Shown in pieces: positions 1 to 9,300 of a DNA stretch of 64,000 nucleotides (position 1 is the stretch's first letter; the number at the start of each line of letters is the position of its first letter). The DNA comes from Caballeronia insecticola (GTDB lineage: Bacteria > Pseudomonadota > Gammaproteobacteria > Burkholderiales > Burkholderiaceae): the NCBI RefSeq assembly GCF_000402035.1, contig NC_021294.1:992001-1056000 (forward strand), read 5' to 3'. A program made the position numbers and the translations under genes. The notes beneath the pieces were generated by a model. It worked only from the letters and a program-made list of their open reading frames with translations, was not told the origin of the DNA and did not search any database.

Positions 1-97
1 CCCACGTCCGCTGCGGCAGCGCAGCTTTGCCAAAGGCAGGCCGTGACAGCCCTGCCGCGCCCGTCGCGATCAGAAACGCACGCCGCGAGAGATTCAT
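1..97 (-). CDS. Tat-exported protein, N-terminal fragment (runs off window)
   Basis: Only the first 32 codons lie in the window. They read MNLSRRAFLIATGAAGLSRP and onward, a twin-arginine signal (SRRAFL followed by a hydrophobic stretch), so the mature protein is probably exported folded, often with a cofactor. The start codon overlaps the stop of the upstream flavin oxidase by four bases (ATGA), which implies translational coupling and a shared transcript. The function cannot be told from the signal peptide; a periplasmic enzyme or redox partner of the oxidase is only an inference. Confidence 0.7.
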   Translation of the reverse strand, partial: MNLSRRAFLIATGAAGLSRPAFGKAALPQRTW

Positions 98-1698
98 CGC
101 CCTTCCCCGTCGATACGCTTCGGCCAGATGCCCTGCTTGCCCGGCGACAGCACGCCGTTAGGATCGAGCGCGGACTTGATCGTGTCCGAGAGCCGCATCA
201 GCGCGTGATCGTTGAAATCGTATTGAGCGGCGGCGAGGTCCATGAACGCCAGATGCGTTCGATATTGTCCGTAACCTGCCGCGCCCGCATCGCGGATCAG
301 CGTGTCGATCAGCATGCCGGCATCGCGCGATTGCTGCGGATCGTCGCGGTCGAAGATCGCCGCGAAGATGTGATGCATCGCGCGCTCGCCCACCGTGAAG
401 CCGCCGTAGTAATCGAAGCCGTATTGCGCGGCACGTTCGCGCACCATGCGGACTTGCTTCGCGGCATCGCGTCCGAGCGGCGGACAGATCGGCGAGAAAT
501 CCACATGCGCGCCCGAACCGCCGCGCCAGTTGAGCAAGTTGAACGCTTCGAGGCCCGGAATGCCGACTTGCGCGCGATCGCCGCCGCCTTCCGGTTCCAC
601 CGAAGCATCGCGATACGGCATCTCGAACAACGTCGCGCCCGCGATGTCCGCGAAACGCGCGTGCACGATATCGCGCCGCGCGCGCACGAGCGACGGCGGT
701 CCGTACAGGCAGAAGCGCAGGTTCCAGCGGCCGATGCCGATCTTGCGCGCCATCGCGTCGATGGCGACATCGGGCATGGCGCCGTCGCCGTCGTACCATT
801 GCTTGCGCGTGGAGACGCCCGCCGCCCAGCGCACCGCGCTCTCGATCACCGCGTTGCTCTGAATCGTGCCGTCCATTCTGAGCGGACGCAGCGTATCGAC
901 GATACGTTCGAGATCGTCCTCGCGCGCGAACGCGTAGCGACAGATCATGTAGCCCTCGGGCGCGGGCATCAGCCAGATGCCGAGCTTGGTGACGACGCCG
1001 AAGTTCGACTGCATGAACAAGCCGTCATACGACGGCCCGAAGCCGCCCTTGAACACTTGCCATTCGCGGCTCGCGGACATTGCGCCCATGCCGGTGCGCA
1101 CGACGTCGCCGTTGGCAAGCACCACTTCCATGCCGCATTGATGCGCCGCGTGATCACCGTAGGGCGTCGTGCCGTAGCCGCGTTCGAGCGTATTGCCGAG
1201 CACGCTGCCCCAGCCCGCTGCGGGCGGATCGACCCAGAAGCGCCGCGGCGTGCCGAGCGCGCGATGCAGGTCGTAATAGGTCACCCCTGGTTCGACGAGC
1301 GCATAACCTTGCGTCTGATCGATCTCGATGATGCGGTTCATGCGCCGCAGATCGAGCACGACAGCGCCGCGCATGCGTGGCGCCGCGCCGCCGTAGGCGA
1401 AGTTGCGGCCGGTCGAGACGGTCCACAGCGGCACGCGATGACGATTGGCGACGGCAAGCGCCGCGCGCACGCCATCGACATCCGACGGCAGCACGACGGC
1501 CGACGGCGCGTGTGCGAGCGCATCGCCGGGTGCGAACGGATCGAGATAGGCGGCGGGATCGGGCGGCAGGACGGCGTCGCGGCCGAGCGCATCCGCGAAC
1601 GCATCGAGCGCCGCGCTGAACGCCGCCGCAGAAAGGCCCGGCGGCAGCGGCGTGGCGTCTTTAAAAGCGTTCTGAGCGTTGTGAGCGGCGCGGGTCAA
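94..1698 (-). CDS. FAD-linked oxidase of the vanillyl-alcohol oxidase / 4-cresol dehydrogenase family
   Basis: Predicted 534-residue flavoprotein oxidising a phenolic or alcohol substrate. The N-terminal half has the PCMH-type FAD fold (PSAVVLPSDVDGV, then TVSTGRNFAYGG, then ALVEPGVTYYDL). The C-terminal half has the family's FAD-linked oxidase features, including GERAMHHIFAAIFDRDDP and the ending ALDPNGVLSPGKQGIWP. The frame stays open further upstream, but that stretch lies over the lipoprotein gene in another frame and reads as low-complexity Arg-rich sequence. I therefore start at TTG 1698, whose TTGA overlaps the lipoprotein stop; the length then matches the family (about 520-560). It is the middle gene of a three-gene run with 4-nt overlaps. 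Family is clear; substrate is not. Confidence 0.82.
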   Translation of the reverse strand: MTRAAHNAQNAFKDATPLPPGLSAAAFSAALDAFADALGRDAVLPPDPAAYLDPFAPGDALAHAPSAVVLPSDVDGVRAALAVANRHRVPLWTVSTGRNFAYGGAAPRMRGAVVLDLRRMNRIIEIDQTQGYALVEPGVTYYDLHRALGTPRRFWVDPPAAGWGSVLGNTLERGYGTTPYGDHAAHQCGMEVVLANGDVVRTGMGAMSASREWQVFKGGFGPSYDGLFMQSNFGVVTKLGIWLMPAPEGYMICRYAFAREDDLERIVDTLRPLRMDGTIQSNAVIESAVRWAAGVSTRKQWYDGDGAMPDVAIDAMARKIGIGRWNLRFCLYGPPSLVRARRDIVHARFADIAGATLFEMPYRDASVEPEGGGDRAQVGIPGLEAFNLLNWRGGSGAHVDFSPICPPLGRDAAKQVRMVRERAAQYGFDYYGGFTVGERAMHHIFAAIFDRDDPQQSRDAGMLIDTLIRDAGAAGYGQYRTHLAFMDLAAAQYDFNDHALMRLSDTIKSALDPNGVLSPGKQGIWPKRIDGEGR

Positions 1699-1823
1699 TA
1701 TCCGCCGCTGCTGCCGCTGCTCGACGTGGTGCCCGACGATTGCGTGCCGCCGTCGGTCTGGCATCCCGCGAGCAGACCGGCGAACAACGCGAGCATGACT
1801 GTGGCGATTCTGGCGAGCTTCAT
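1695..1823 (-). CDS. Small lipoprotein, 42 aa
   Basis: A short reading frame beginning MKLARIATVMLALFAGLLAG followed by Cys21, a typical lipoprotein signal with LLAG-C lipobox. The mature part is only about 22 residues of Gln, Thr, Ser and Gly ending in SSGGY. An excellent ribosome-binding site (GGAGG, 6 nt before the ATG) supports translation. Its stop overlaps the TTG start of the flavin oxidase by four bases, so it may act mainly as a translational lead-in for that gene or as a small envelope protein. No function can be assigned. Confidence 0.72.
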   Translation of the reverse strand: MKLARIATVMLALFAGLLAGCQTDGGTQSSGTTSSSGSSGGY

Positions 1824-1995
1824 GAAATACCTCCGAAAGGAACGATGGAATCACGCGCGACGATTAAGCCGCTTGCTCATTAAACGCGTGGCGGCGCGCG
1901 GATATTCCCTGTGTCCGCAGCCGTTCCGATGAAAGGCGTGTGAGACAATTTTGCGCCGCGCGCAGCCGTGCGCGGTCTTTCAGACACCTCACGCG

Positions 1996-3429
1996 ATGAA
2001 GCGCTACCAAGCTCTTGCCGACACGATGGCCGCCGAGATTCGCGCGGGCAGGCTGCCTGTCGGCACGCGCCTGCCTTCGGTGCGGCATCTGACGACGCAA
2101 TATGGCGTCGGCCAGTCGACAGTTTTTCGTGCGTATTACCTGCTCGAGGAATGGGGGCTGATTCGTGCGCGCGAGCGTTCCGGCTATTACGTCGCGCCGG
2201 GGGCGATGCTCGCGACACTCGCGACACTCGCGACGCAAACGCCCGCCGCCGCGCCCGCGCCGCTCGCCGACCCCGCGCCTATCGATGTGAGTAGCCTCGT
2301 TTTTTCCGTGCTCGATGCGGTCAAGCGTCCGGACGTCGCGCCGCTCGGTTCCGCGTTTCCGTCGCCGAAGCTGTTTCCGTTGCAGCGTCTCGCGAAGTCG
2401 CTCGCGCACGCGACGCGCATGCTCGATCCATGGAGCACGGTCGTCGATATGCCGCCGGGCAACGAGGCGCTGCGTCGGCAGATCGCGCTGCGCTACATCG
2501 GCATGGGCATCGCGCAGCCGGCGGAGGAACTCATCGTCACGAACGGCGCAATGGAAGCCCTCACGCTCAGCCTCATGGCCGTGACGAAGCCGGGCGATGT
2601 CGTCGCGATCGAGTCGCCGTGCTTCTATGCCGCGTTGCAGGCTGTCGAACATCTCGGCTTGCGCGCGATCGAGATTCCCGTCGATCCGCGCGACGGTCTC
2701 GATCTCGATGTACTCGCCGAAGCCCTCGACAAGCATCCGGTGCGCGCGTGCTGGTTCATGACGAACTTCCAGAATCCGACGGGCGCGACGCTGTCGATCG
2801 AAAAGAAGCGCGCGCTCGTCGCGTTGCTGGCGAAGCACGAGGTGCCGCTCATCGAAGACGATGTCTATGGCGAACTGCATTTCGCGCAGGACCGTCCGCC
2901 GCCCGCCAAGGCCTTCGATACGAAGGGGCTCGTGATGCATTGCGCGTCGCTGTCGAAGACGCTGGCGCCGGGTTATCGGCTCGGCTGGGTCGCGGCGGGC
3001 CGCTTCGCCGACGACGTGCGCCGCCTCAAGCTGATGACGACGATCTCGACCAGCATCCCGATTCAGGCGGGCATCGCGGATTTTCTTCAGCACGGCGGCT
3101 TCGACAAGCATCTGCGGAAGTTGCGCGGCGCCCTGCTCACGCAACGTGACGCGATGGAGGCGGCCATTGCGCGCTGGCTGCCGGAAGACGTGTCGTTCGT
3201 GCGGCCGGATGGCGGGTATTTTTTATGGCTCAAGCTGGCCGGGCATATCGATGCGATGCAGTTGCATCGGGAGGCGCTTGGGCATGGGATCAATGTGACG
3301 CCCGGGCCGATCTTCTCCGCGAGGCATGCGTATGGGAACTATGTGCGGGTGAACTTTGGACATCCGTGGTCGGGGCAGATTGAGGATGCGGTGAGGGTGT
3401 TGGGGGAGTTGGTGCGCGGGCGGGGGTAG
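1996..3429 (+). CDS. MocR-type regulator (GntR winged helix fused to PLP aminotransferase fold)
   Basis: A 477-residue protein with an N-terminal GntR winged helix (about residues 1-70: MKRYQALADTMAAEI, LPSVRHLTTQYGVGQSTV) joined to a fold-type I aminotransferase domain (about 95-470). The PLP-binding lysine lies in HCASLSKTLAPGYRLGW. MocR proteins use PLP as a ligand and regulate nearby, often divergent, genes. Here the divergent neighbour is the lipoprotein/oxidase/Tat unit, the likely target. The ATG at 1996 is chosen because the GntR domain starts there; an in-frame start 45 nt upstream would add an unconserved leader. The linker contains three LAT repeats. Family certain, effector unknown. 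Confidence 0.85.
   Translation: MKRYQALADTMAAEIRAGRLPVGTRLPSVRHLTTQYGVGQSTVFRAYYLLEEWGLIRARERSGYYVAPGAMLATLATLATQTPAAAPAPLADPAPIDVSSLVFSVLDAVKRPDVAPLGSAFPSPKLFPLQRLAKSLAHATRMLDPWSTVVDMPPGNEALRRQIALRYIGMGIAQPAEELIVTNGAMEALTLSLMAVTKPGDVVAIESPCFYAALQAVEHLGLRAIEIPVDPRDGLDLDVLAEALDKHPVRACWFMTNFQNPTGATLSIEKKRALVALLAKHEVPLIEDDVYGELHFAQDRPPPAKAFDTKGLVMHCASLSKTLAPGYRLGWVAAGRFADDVRRLKLMTTISTSIPIQAGIADFLQHGGFDKHLRKLRGALLTQRDAMEAAIARWLPEDVSFVRPDGGYFLWLKLAGHIDAMQLHREALGHGINVTPGPIFSARHAYGNYVRVNFGHPWSGQIEDAVRVLGELVRGRG
2209..2235 (+). repeat. Three 9-bp tandem units in the MocR linker
   Basis: The unit CTCGCGACA occurs at 2209, 2218 and, with one change, 2227. It encodes Leu-Ala-Thr three times in the linker between the DNA-binding and PLP domains. 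Copy-number change would lengthen or shorten the linker without shifting the frame. Confidence 0.6.
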
Positions 3430-3449
3430 TTGGGGGAGACGGTTCTAGC

Positions 3450-3479
3450 TTGAGTTGCTTCGGTACGGTTCGTTAAAAT
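3450..3479 (+). promoter_or_regulatory. Candidate sigma-70 promoter of the hsd operon
   Basis: TTGAGT (3450-3455), an 18-bp spacer and TAAAAT (3474-3479), about 90 bp before the hsdM start. A perfect 10-bp palindrome AACGATCGTT (3482-3491) lies at the expected transcription start and could be an operator; next to it GTTCG and CGAAC (3489-3493 and 3506-3510) form a second inverted repeat. Confidence 0.4.
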
Positions 3480-3569
3480 CAAACGATCGTTCGAGTAAAA
3501 TTCAGCGAACAATTCCGTCTTTGGCGTTCGCCACGCCTCATCCCAATTATTTCGTATAACTAAAAATAG

Positions 3570-5108
3570 ATGCTCACTGGCACCCTTCGCAATCAAATCG
3601 ATTCCATCTGGAACGCCTTCTGGTCGGGCGGAATTTCGAATCCGCTCGAAGTCATGGAGCAAATCACCTACTTGCTGTTCCTTCGCCGCCTGGATGACAT
3701 CCACACGTTGGAAGAGCGCAAAGCAACTGTCACGAAGAAGCCGATGACGCGACGCATCTTCCCCGAGGGAAGCGATGCCGGCGGACAGCCCTACGATGAC
3801 ATGCGCTGGTCACGCTTCAAGCACTTCGCCGCGCAGGACATGTTCTCGCTGATCGACAAGCACGTGTTTCCGTTTCTGCGCACCATGAACGGGGACGGCT
3901 CGACTTACGCGCATCACATGCGCGACGCGCGCTTCACCATTCCGACGCCCGCATTGCTAGCCAAGGTCGTGGACATGCTCGACCACGTCCCGATGGAAGA
4001 TCGCGACACGAAGGGCGATCTCTACGAATACATGCTCGGCAAGATTGCCAGTGCCGGCTTGAACGGACAATTTAGAACTCCTAGACATATTATCCAGTTG
4101 ATGGTGGAGCTTACCGCGCCGGTGCCGGCGGACGTGATATGCGACCCAGCGTCGGGAACATGTGGATATTTGGTTTCAGCGGGCGAATATCTCCGCGACA
4201 AGTACCCTTCAATGCTGCGCGACGCCGCTGAGCGCGAGCACTTCCATCACGGGATGTTCCACGGCTACGACTTCGACAACACGATGTTGCGAATCGGCAG
4301 CATGAACATGGCGTTGCATGGTGTCGAGAATCCGGATGTGCGGTACAGGGATTCGCTCGCACAGGCCCACGCGGATGACGATGAGAAGTTTTCGCTGATT
4401 CTCGCCAATCCGCCGTTTGCAGGTTCGCTGGATTATGAGAACACGGCGAAGGATCTGTTGAGCATCGTCAAGACGAAGAAAACGGAACTGCTGTTTCTCG
4501 CGCTGTTCTTGCGGCTGCTCAAGCCAGGCGGTCGAGCTGCGGTGATCGTGCCGGACGGTGTGCTGTTCGGATCGAGCAAGGCGCATAAGGAGTTGCGCCG
4601 GATGATCGTCGAGGACCAGAAGCTCGATGCGATCGTTTCCTTGCCTTCGGGCGTGTTTAAGCCATACGCGGGCGTGTCCACCGCGATTCTGCTTTTCACG
4701 AAGACGAATTCGGGCGGTACGGATCACGTGTGGTTCTACGACATGCGAGCCGATGGACGTAGTCTCGATGACAAGCGTCAGCCGTTGTTGAATGAGGACA
4801 AGCTTGGTGTTAGGCCTTCGACGTCGTTAGCGGAAGCCGAGCACGAGAAGAACAACCTGCCGGATGTGCTTGCGCGGTGGAATGCGCGTGAGACCACGGA
4901 ACGCGAGCGCGCGCGCACGGAGCAGAGCTTCTGCGTGCCGAAGGCGGATATCGCGGCGCAGGGTTATGACCTGTCGATCAATCGGTATAAGGAAATGGTG
5001 CATGAGGCGGTCGAGCACGTGCCGCCTTTGCAAATTCTTGCGGAGTTGCGTGCGCTGAACGAGGAGATTCAGGCGGGGATGAAGGAGCTTGAGGGGATGT
5101 TGAAGTGA
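3570..5108 (+). CDS. hsdM: Type I restriction-modification system, DNA methyltransferase subunit HsdM
   Basis: A 512-residue adenine-N6 methyltransferase subunit. The N-terminal HsdM domain starts LTGTLRNQIDSIWNAFW. The AdoMet motif I region DPASGTCGYLV sits near residue 191 and the catalytic NPPF motif near residue 280. With HsdS it forms the modification enzyme, and with HsdR the restriction complex. It overlaps hsdS by 4 nt (GTGA), so the two are translationally coupled. No convincing Shine-Dalgarno precedes the ATG, but the first residues match the family start. The gene is intact and full length. It opens a three-gene operon whose composition is less GC-rich than the flanks, consistent with horizontal acquisition. 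Confidence 0.93.
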   Translation: MLTGTLRNQIDSIWNAFWSGGISNPLEVMEQITYLLFLRRLDDIHTLEERKATVTKKPMTRRIFPEGSDAGGQPYDDMRWSRFKHFAAQDMFSLIDKHVFPFLRTMNGDGSTYAHHMRDARFTIPTPALLAKVVDMLDHVPMEDRDTKGDLYEYMLGKIASAGLNGQFRTPRHIIQLMVELTAPVPADVICDPASGTCGYLVSAGEYLRDKYPSMLRDAAEREHFHHGMFHGYDFDNTMLRIGSMNMALHGVENPDVRYRDSLAQAHADDDEKFSLILANPPFAGSLDYENTAKDLLSIVKTKKTELLFLALFLRLLKPGGRAAVIVPDGVLFGSSKAHKELRRMIVEDQKLDAIVSLPSGVFKPYAGVSTAILLFTKTNSGGTDHVWFYDMRADGRSLDDKRQPLLNEDKLGVRPSTSLAEAEHEKNNLPDVLARWNARETTERERARTEQSFCVPKADIAAQGYDLSINRYKEMVHEAVEHVPPLQILAELRALNEEIQAGMKELEGMLK

Positions 5109-6286
5109 GCAAGTGGAAGAGCGTTCTCCTGTCGGAGTGTTGCGAAATCGTGTCGGGCGCAACGCCTAGCACGACAGTAGCTGCGTTTTGGGGCGGCGAT
5201 ATATGCTGGGCAACGCCCAAAGATCTGAGCGACCTCGACGGCAGCCACTTGATCTCGGATACACCTAGGAAGCTTACTGATGAAGGCCTGGCAAACTGCG
5301 CGGCTACAGTTCTACCGGTTAATTCTGTCCTATTCAGTTCCAGGGCTCCTATCGGACACGTCGCTATCAATACGGTTCCGATGGCTACAAATCAAGGATT
5401 CAAAAGCTTCGTTCCCCGGAAGGACACAATAGACTCAAAGTTCTTGTTTCACTGGTTAAAAGCGAACCGCGTCTTCTTGGAAAGCCTGGGGAACGGAGCA
5501 ACCTTCAAAGAAGTGTCGAAGGCCACTGTGGCTCGGATTGCCATCAGCCTTCCATCGCTCGCCGAACAACGCCGCATCGCCGCGATTCTCGATAAAGCCG
5601 ATGCGCTGCGCACCAAGCGACGTTTGGCTTTGGCTATTCTCGAAGGCCTGTCACGGTCACTGTTTCTGGATATATTTGGTGATCCTGCCACGAATCCGAA
5701 GCGATGGCCTATGCGGACCATCGGCGACCTGCTTAGTTCCGTGTCGTATGGAACCAGTGAAAAGGCCTCAGAAAAGGGACAATTTGCTGTGCTTCGCATG
5801 AACAACATTACAAAAAAAGGCGCGATAGATCTAACCGATCTAAAGTACATGGATCTGGATGAAAACTTGCAAGATCGCTACCTTGTTCAGGCTGGCGACG
5901 TACTTTTTAATCGCACAAACAGCCGAGATCTAGTCGGTAAGACAGGAATCTTTAGAGAAAACACGCGTATGGCTTATGCGGGATATCTAATTCGCCTTCG
6001 CACGAACTCGGACAACGATCCAGAATATATCTCTGCATTTCTGAATTCAACGTATTCGAAAAATGTTCTCAGGGGCATGTGCAAGAGCATTATTGGCATG
6101 GCCAATATCAATGCTACCGAAGTGCAGGGAATCGCCATTGCACAGCCACCCTTGCTCTTGCAACGTGAGTTTTCCAAACGCATTGGCGCACTGATTCGCA
6201 ATCAGGATACTCACAAGAGGGCCTTGCGGGACCTAGACAGCCTCTTCACCTCCCTCCAACACCGCGCCTTCACCGGCACCCTATAA
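5105..6286 (+). CDS. hsdS: Type I restriction-modification system, specificity subunit HsdS
   Basis: A 393-residue protein with two target-recognition domains. Each is followed by a helical conserved region: SLAEQRRIAAILDKADALRTKRR near 150-175, and QREFSKRIGALIRNQDTHKRALRDLDSLFTSLQH at the end. The two domains define the two halves of a bipartite recognition sequence, which cannot be read from the protein. It starts at GTG 5105 inside the hsdM stop. Stretches at about 5230-5500 and 5740-6130 are clearly AT-richer than the rest of the window, as is usual for exchangeable specificity domains. The gene is intact. Confidence 0.9.
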   Translation: MSKWKSVLLSECCEIVSGATPSTTVAAFWGGDICWATPKDLSDLDGSHLISDTPRKLTDEGLANCAATVLPVNSVLFSSRAPIGHVAINTVPMATNQGFKSFVPRKDTIDSKFLFHWLKANRVFLESLGNGATFKEVSKATVARIAISLPSLAEQRRIAAILDKADALRTKRRLALAILEGLSRSLFLDIFGDPATNPKRWPMRTIGDLLSSVSYGTSEKASEKGQFAVLRMNNITKKGAIDLTDLKYMDLDENLQDRYLVQAGDVLFNRTNSRDLVGKTGIFRENTRMAYAGYLIRLRTNSDNDPEYISAFLNSTYSKNVLRGMCKSIIGMANINATEVQGIAIAQPPLLLQREFSKRIGALIRNQDTHKRALRDLDSLFTSLQHRAFTGTL

Positions 6287-6301
6287 AAACCGGATAAAAA
6301 A

Positions 6302-9300
6302 ATGTCCAACTTCGCCTTCCTCCCCCCCGAATGGTCCATGCTCTTCGACGCGGCGAGCAAGGCGGAGTCATTCGCAAATACCGACCCGCGCGCATCCTGT
6401 TTCTACACCCGTCGCGCGCTGGAAATCGCGGTCGCATGGCTTTACACACACGACAAAGCGTTCAAGCTCCCGTATCAAGACAACCTCAGCGCACTGATCC
6501 ACGAACCGACCTTCCGTCAAAACGTCGGCGAAGCGCTTTTCACTAAAGCGCGCTTCATCAAGGACCTCGGTAATCTCGCGGTACACGGCGTGAAGAAAAT
6601 CGCCGACCCCGACGCAAAAAACTCGCTGCGTGAGTTGTTCCATCTCTGCTATTGGCTCGCCCGCACCTATGGCCGCACGAATCGCCCCGAGCCGGGCCTC
6701 ACATTCTCGCTCGACCGGATTCCGAAGGCCGTTACCGCAGCGTCGCCCGTGAAGACGCTCGAACAAATTCAGCGCCTCAACGACGAACTTCACGCGAAGG
6801 ACAAACGCCTCTCCGATCTGCTCGCCGATAAAATCGCCCTCGACGAAGAACTTCAGACACTGCGCGAGCAGGTCGCAGCCGCGAAGAAGGCCAACAGTGC
6901 GCAGCCGGACACGCATGACTACTCGGAAGCCGAAACGCGTCGCGCTTTCATCGATCTGATGCTGAAGGAAGCCGGCTGGACGCTCGACCCGGCAAGGGAT
7001 CACGAGGTCGAAGTCACCGGCATGCCCAACATCGAGGGCATCGGCTACGTCGACTACGTGCTGTGGGCCGACGACGGCAAGCCGTTAGCCTTGATCGAAG
7101 CCAAGCGCACGACCAGGAGCCCGCTGGAAGGCGAGCAGCAAGCCAAGCTCTATGCAGATTGTTTAGAGAAGAAACACGGACAGCGCCCGGTCATCTTCCT
7201 CTCGAACGGCTACGAAAACTGGATCTGGGATGACCAGTCCTATCCGCGCCGCGCGTTGCAAGGCTTCTACAAAAAGGCTGAACTCGAACTCGTCATCCAG
7301 CGCCGCACGAGCCGCAAGTCGCTGGCCAACGCGGAAATCGATACGAAGATCGTCGAGCGCTTCTACCAGATCCGCGCGATCCGTCGCATCGGCGAAACCT
7401 TCGAAATCGAGAACCAGCGCAAAGCGTTGCTCGTGATGGCGACAGGCACGGGCAAAACGCGCACGGTCATCGCGCTCGCCGATGTCCTGATGCGCTGCAA
7501 CTGGGCCAAACGCATTCTGTTTCTCGCGGATCGCGTCGCGCTCGTCAATCAGGCTGTGGGCGCGTTCAAGACGCATTTGCCGGATGCGTCGCCGGTCAAT
7601 CTCGTCACGGACAAGCACGCCGAGGGCCGCGTGTTCGTGTCGACATACCCGACGATGATGGGACTCATCGACGAAACCCACAACGGCATGCGGCGCTTTG
7701 GCGTCGGGCATTTCGATCTTGTCGTCATCGACGAGGCGCATCGCTCGGTGTACCGGAAATATCGCGCCATCTTCAAGTATTTCGACTCGATGCTCGTCGG
7801 CCTGACCGCCACGCCCAAGGACGAAGTCGACAAGGACACCTATAGCCTGTTCGACCTCGAAAAGGGCGTGCCCACCGACGCTTACGGTCTCGACGAAGCA
7901 GTGGCGAATTCGCATCTCGTACCGCCCGAGCCGATTTCCGTTCCGCTCAAGTTTCAGCGCGAAGGCATTCGTTACGACGATCTCTCCGAGGAAGAGAAAG
8001 AGCAATGGGACGCGGTCGAATGGAACGAAGACGGCACGATGCCGACTGAAGTCGATAGCGAGGCCATGAACAAATGGCTCTTCAACATCGATACGGTCGA
8101 CAAAGCGCTCGAAGTACTGATGACCAGGGGGCAAAAGGTTGCGGGCGGCGATTTGCTCGGCAAGACCATCATCTTCGCCAAGAACAACGATCACGCCGAG
8201 TTCATCGCCAAACGGTTCGACGTCAACTACCCGCAGTACAAGGGACACTTTGCGCGAATGGTGACGTACAAGACCATGTACGCTCAATCGATCATCGACG
8301 ACTTCTCGAAGCCCGAAAAGATGCCGCATATCGCGGTGTCTGTCGATATGCTCGATACCGGCATCGATGTACCGGAGATCGTGAATCTCGTCTTCTTCAA
8401 GGCGGTGCGCTCGAAGACGAAATTCTGGCAGATGGTCGGACGCGGTACGCGCTTGCGCCCGGACTTATTCGGTCCGGGCAAAGACAAGAGGCGCTTTTTC
8501 ATCTTCGATTTCTGTCAGAACCTGGAGTTCTTCAGCGGGAGTCAGGATTTCGCGGAAGGCTCAACCGTCGAGCCGCTTGGCACAAGACTCTTCAAGGCGC
8601 GACTGGACATGATCGATGCGCTCGATCAGCGTTCGGACGACGAGATGAATCAACCCGAACCGCAATCTTATGGCGGTCATCTTTCGGAAAGTCAACTGCG
8701 CACGGAGACAGCCGAGTTACTGCATGCGCAGGTTGCGGCGATGAACGTCGATAACTTCGTCGTACGGCCTCAGCGTCAATTCGTCGACAAGTTCAGCAAC
8801 GCCGACGCGTGGACGTCGCTTTCGCCCGAAGACTTTCACGAATTGTCGGAGCGCGTCGCTGACTTGCCCACCACGCTGATCGACAGTGACGTAGAGGCCA
8901 AGCGCTTCGACTTGATGGTTTTGCGCGCTCAGCTCGCCATTCTGCAAGCAGGAACAGGGTTCGCCGGACTACGTGAGAAAATCCAACGAATCGCGAGCGA
9001 ACTCGAAGAGCAAATCGCCATTCCTGCGATCAAGGCACAGATCGCGCTCATCAGCGCCGTTGCAAGCGACGAATGGTGGGAAGACGTCACCGTGCCGATG
9101 CTCGAAACGGTGCGTCGTCGGCTGCGAGCGCTCATCAAGCTCATTCCGAAGGTCAAGAGAAAAATCGTCTATACGGATTTCGAGGACGAGCTCGGCGAAA
9201 TGGCGGAAGTTACGCTGCCGCAGGTTACGGCGGGACTCAACATGGCGAAGTTCAAGGAAAAGGCGCGGGCATTTCTGAGGACACACGAAAATCATCTGGC

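Noticed and set aside
43..1932. Long open frame on the plus strand opposite the flavin oxidase (629 codons)
   Set aside because: Arg/His/Ala-rich antisense frame, typical of high-GC DNA; no domain, no ribosome-binding site, and the minus-strand oxidase has clear family motifs.
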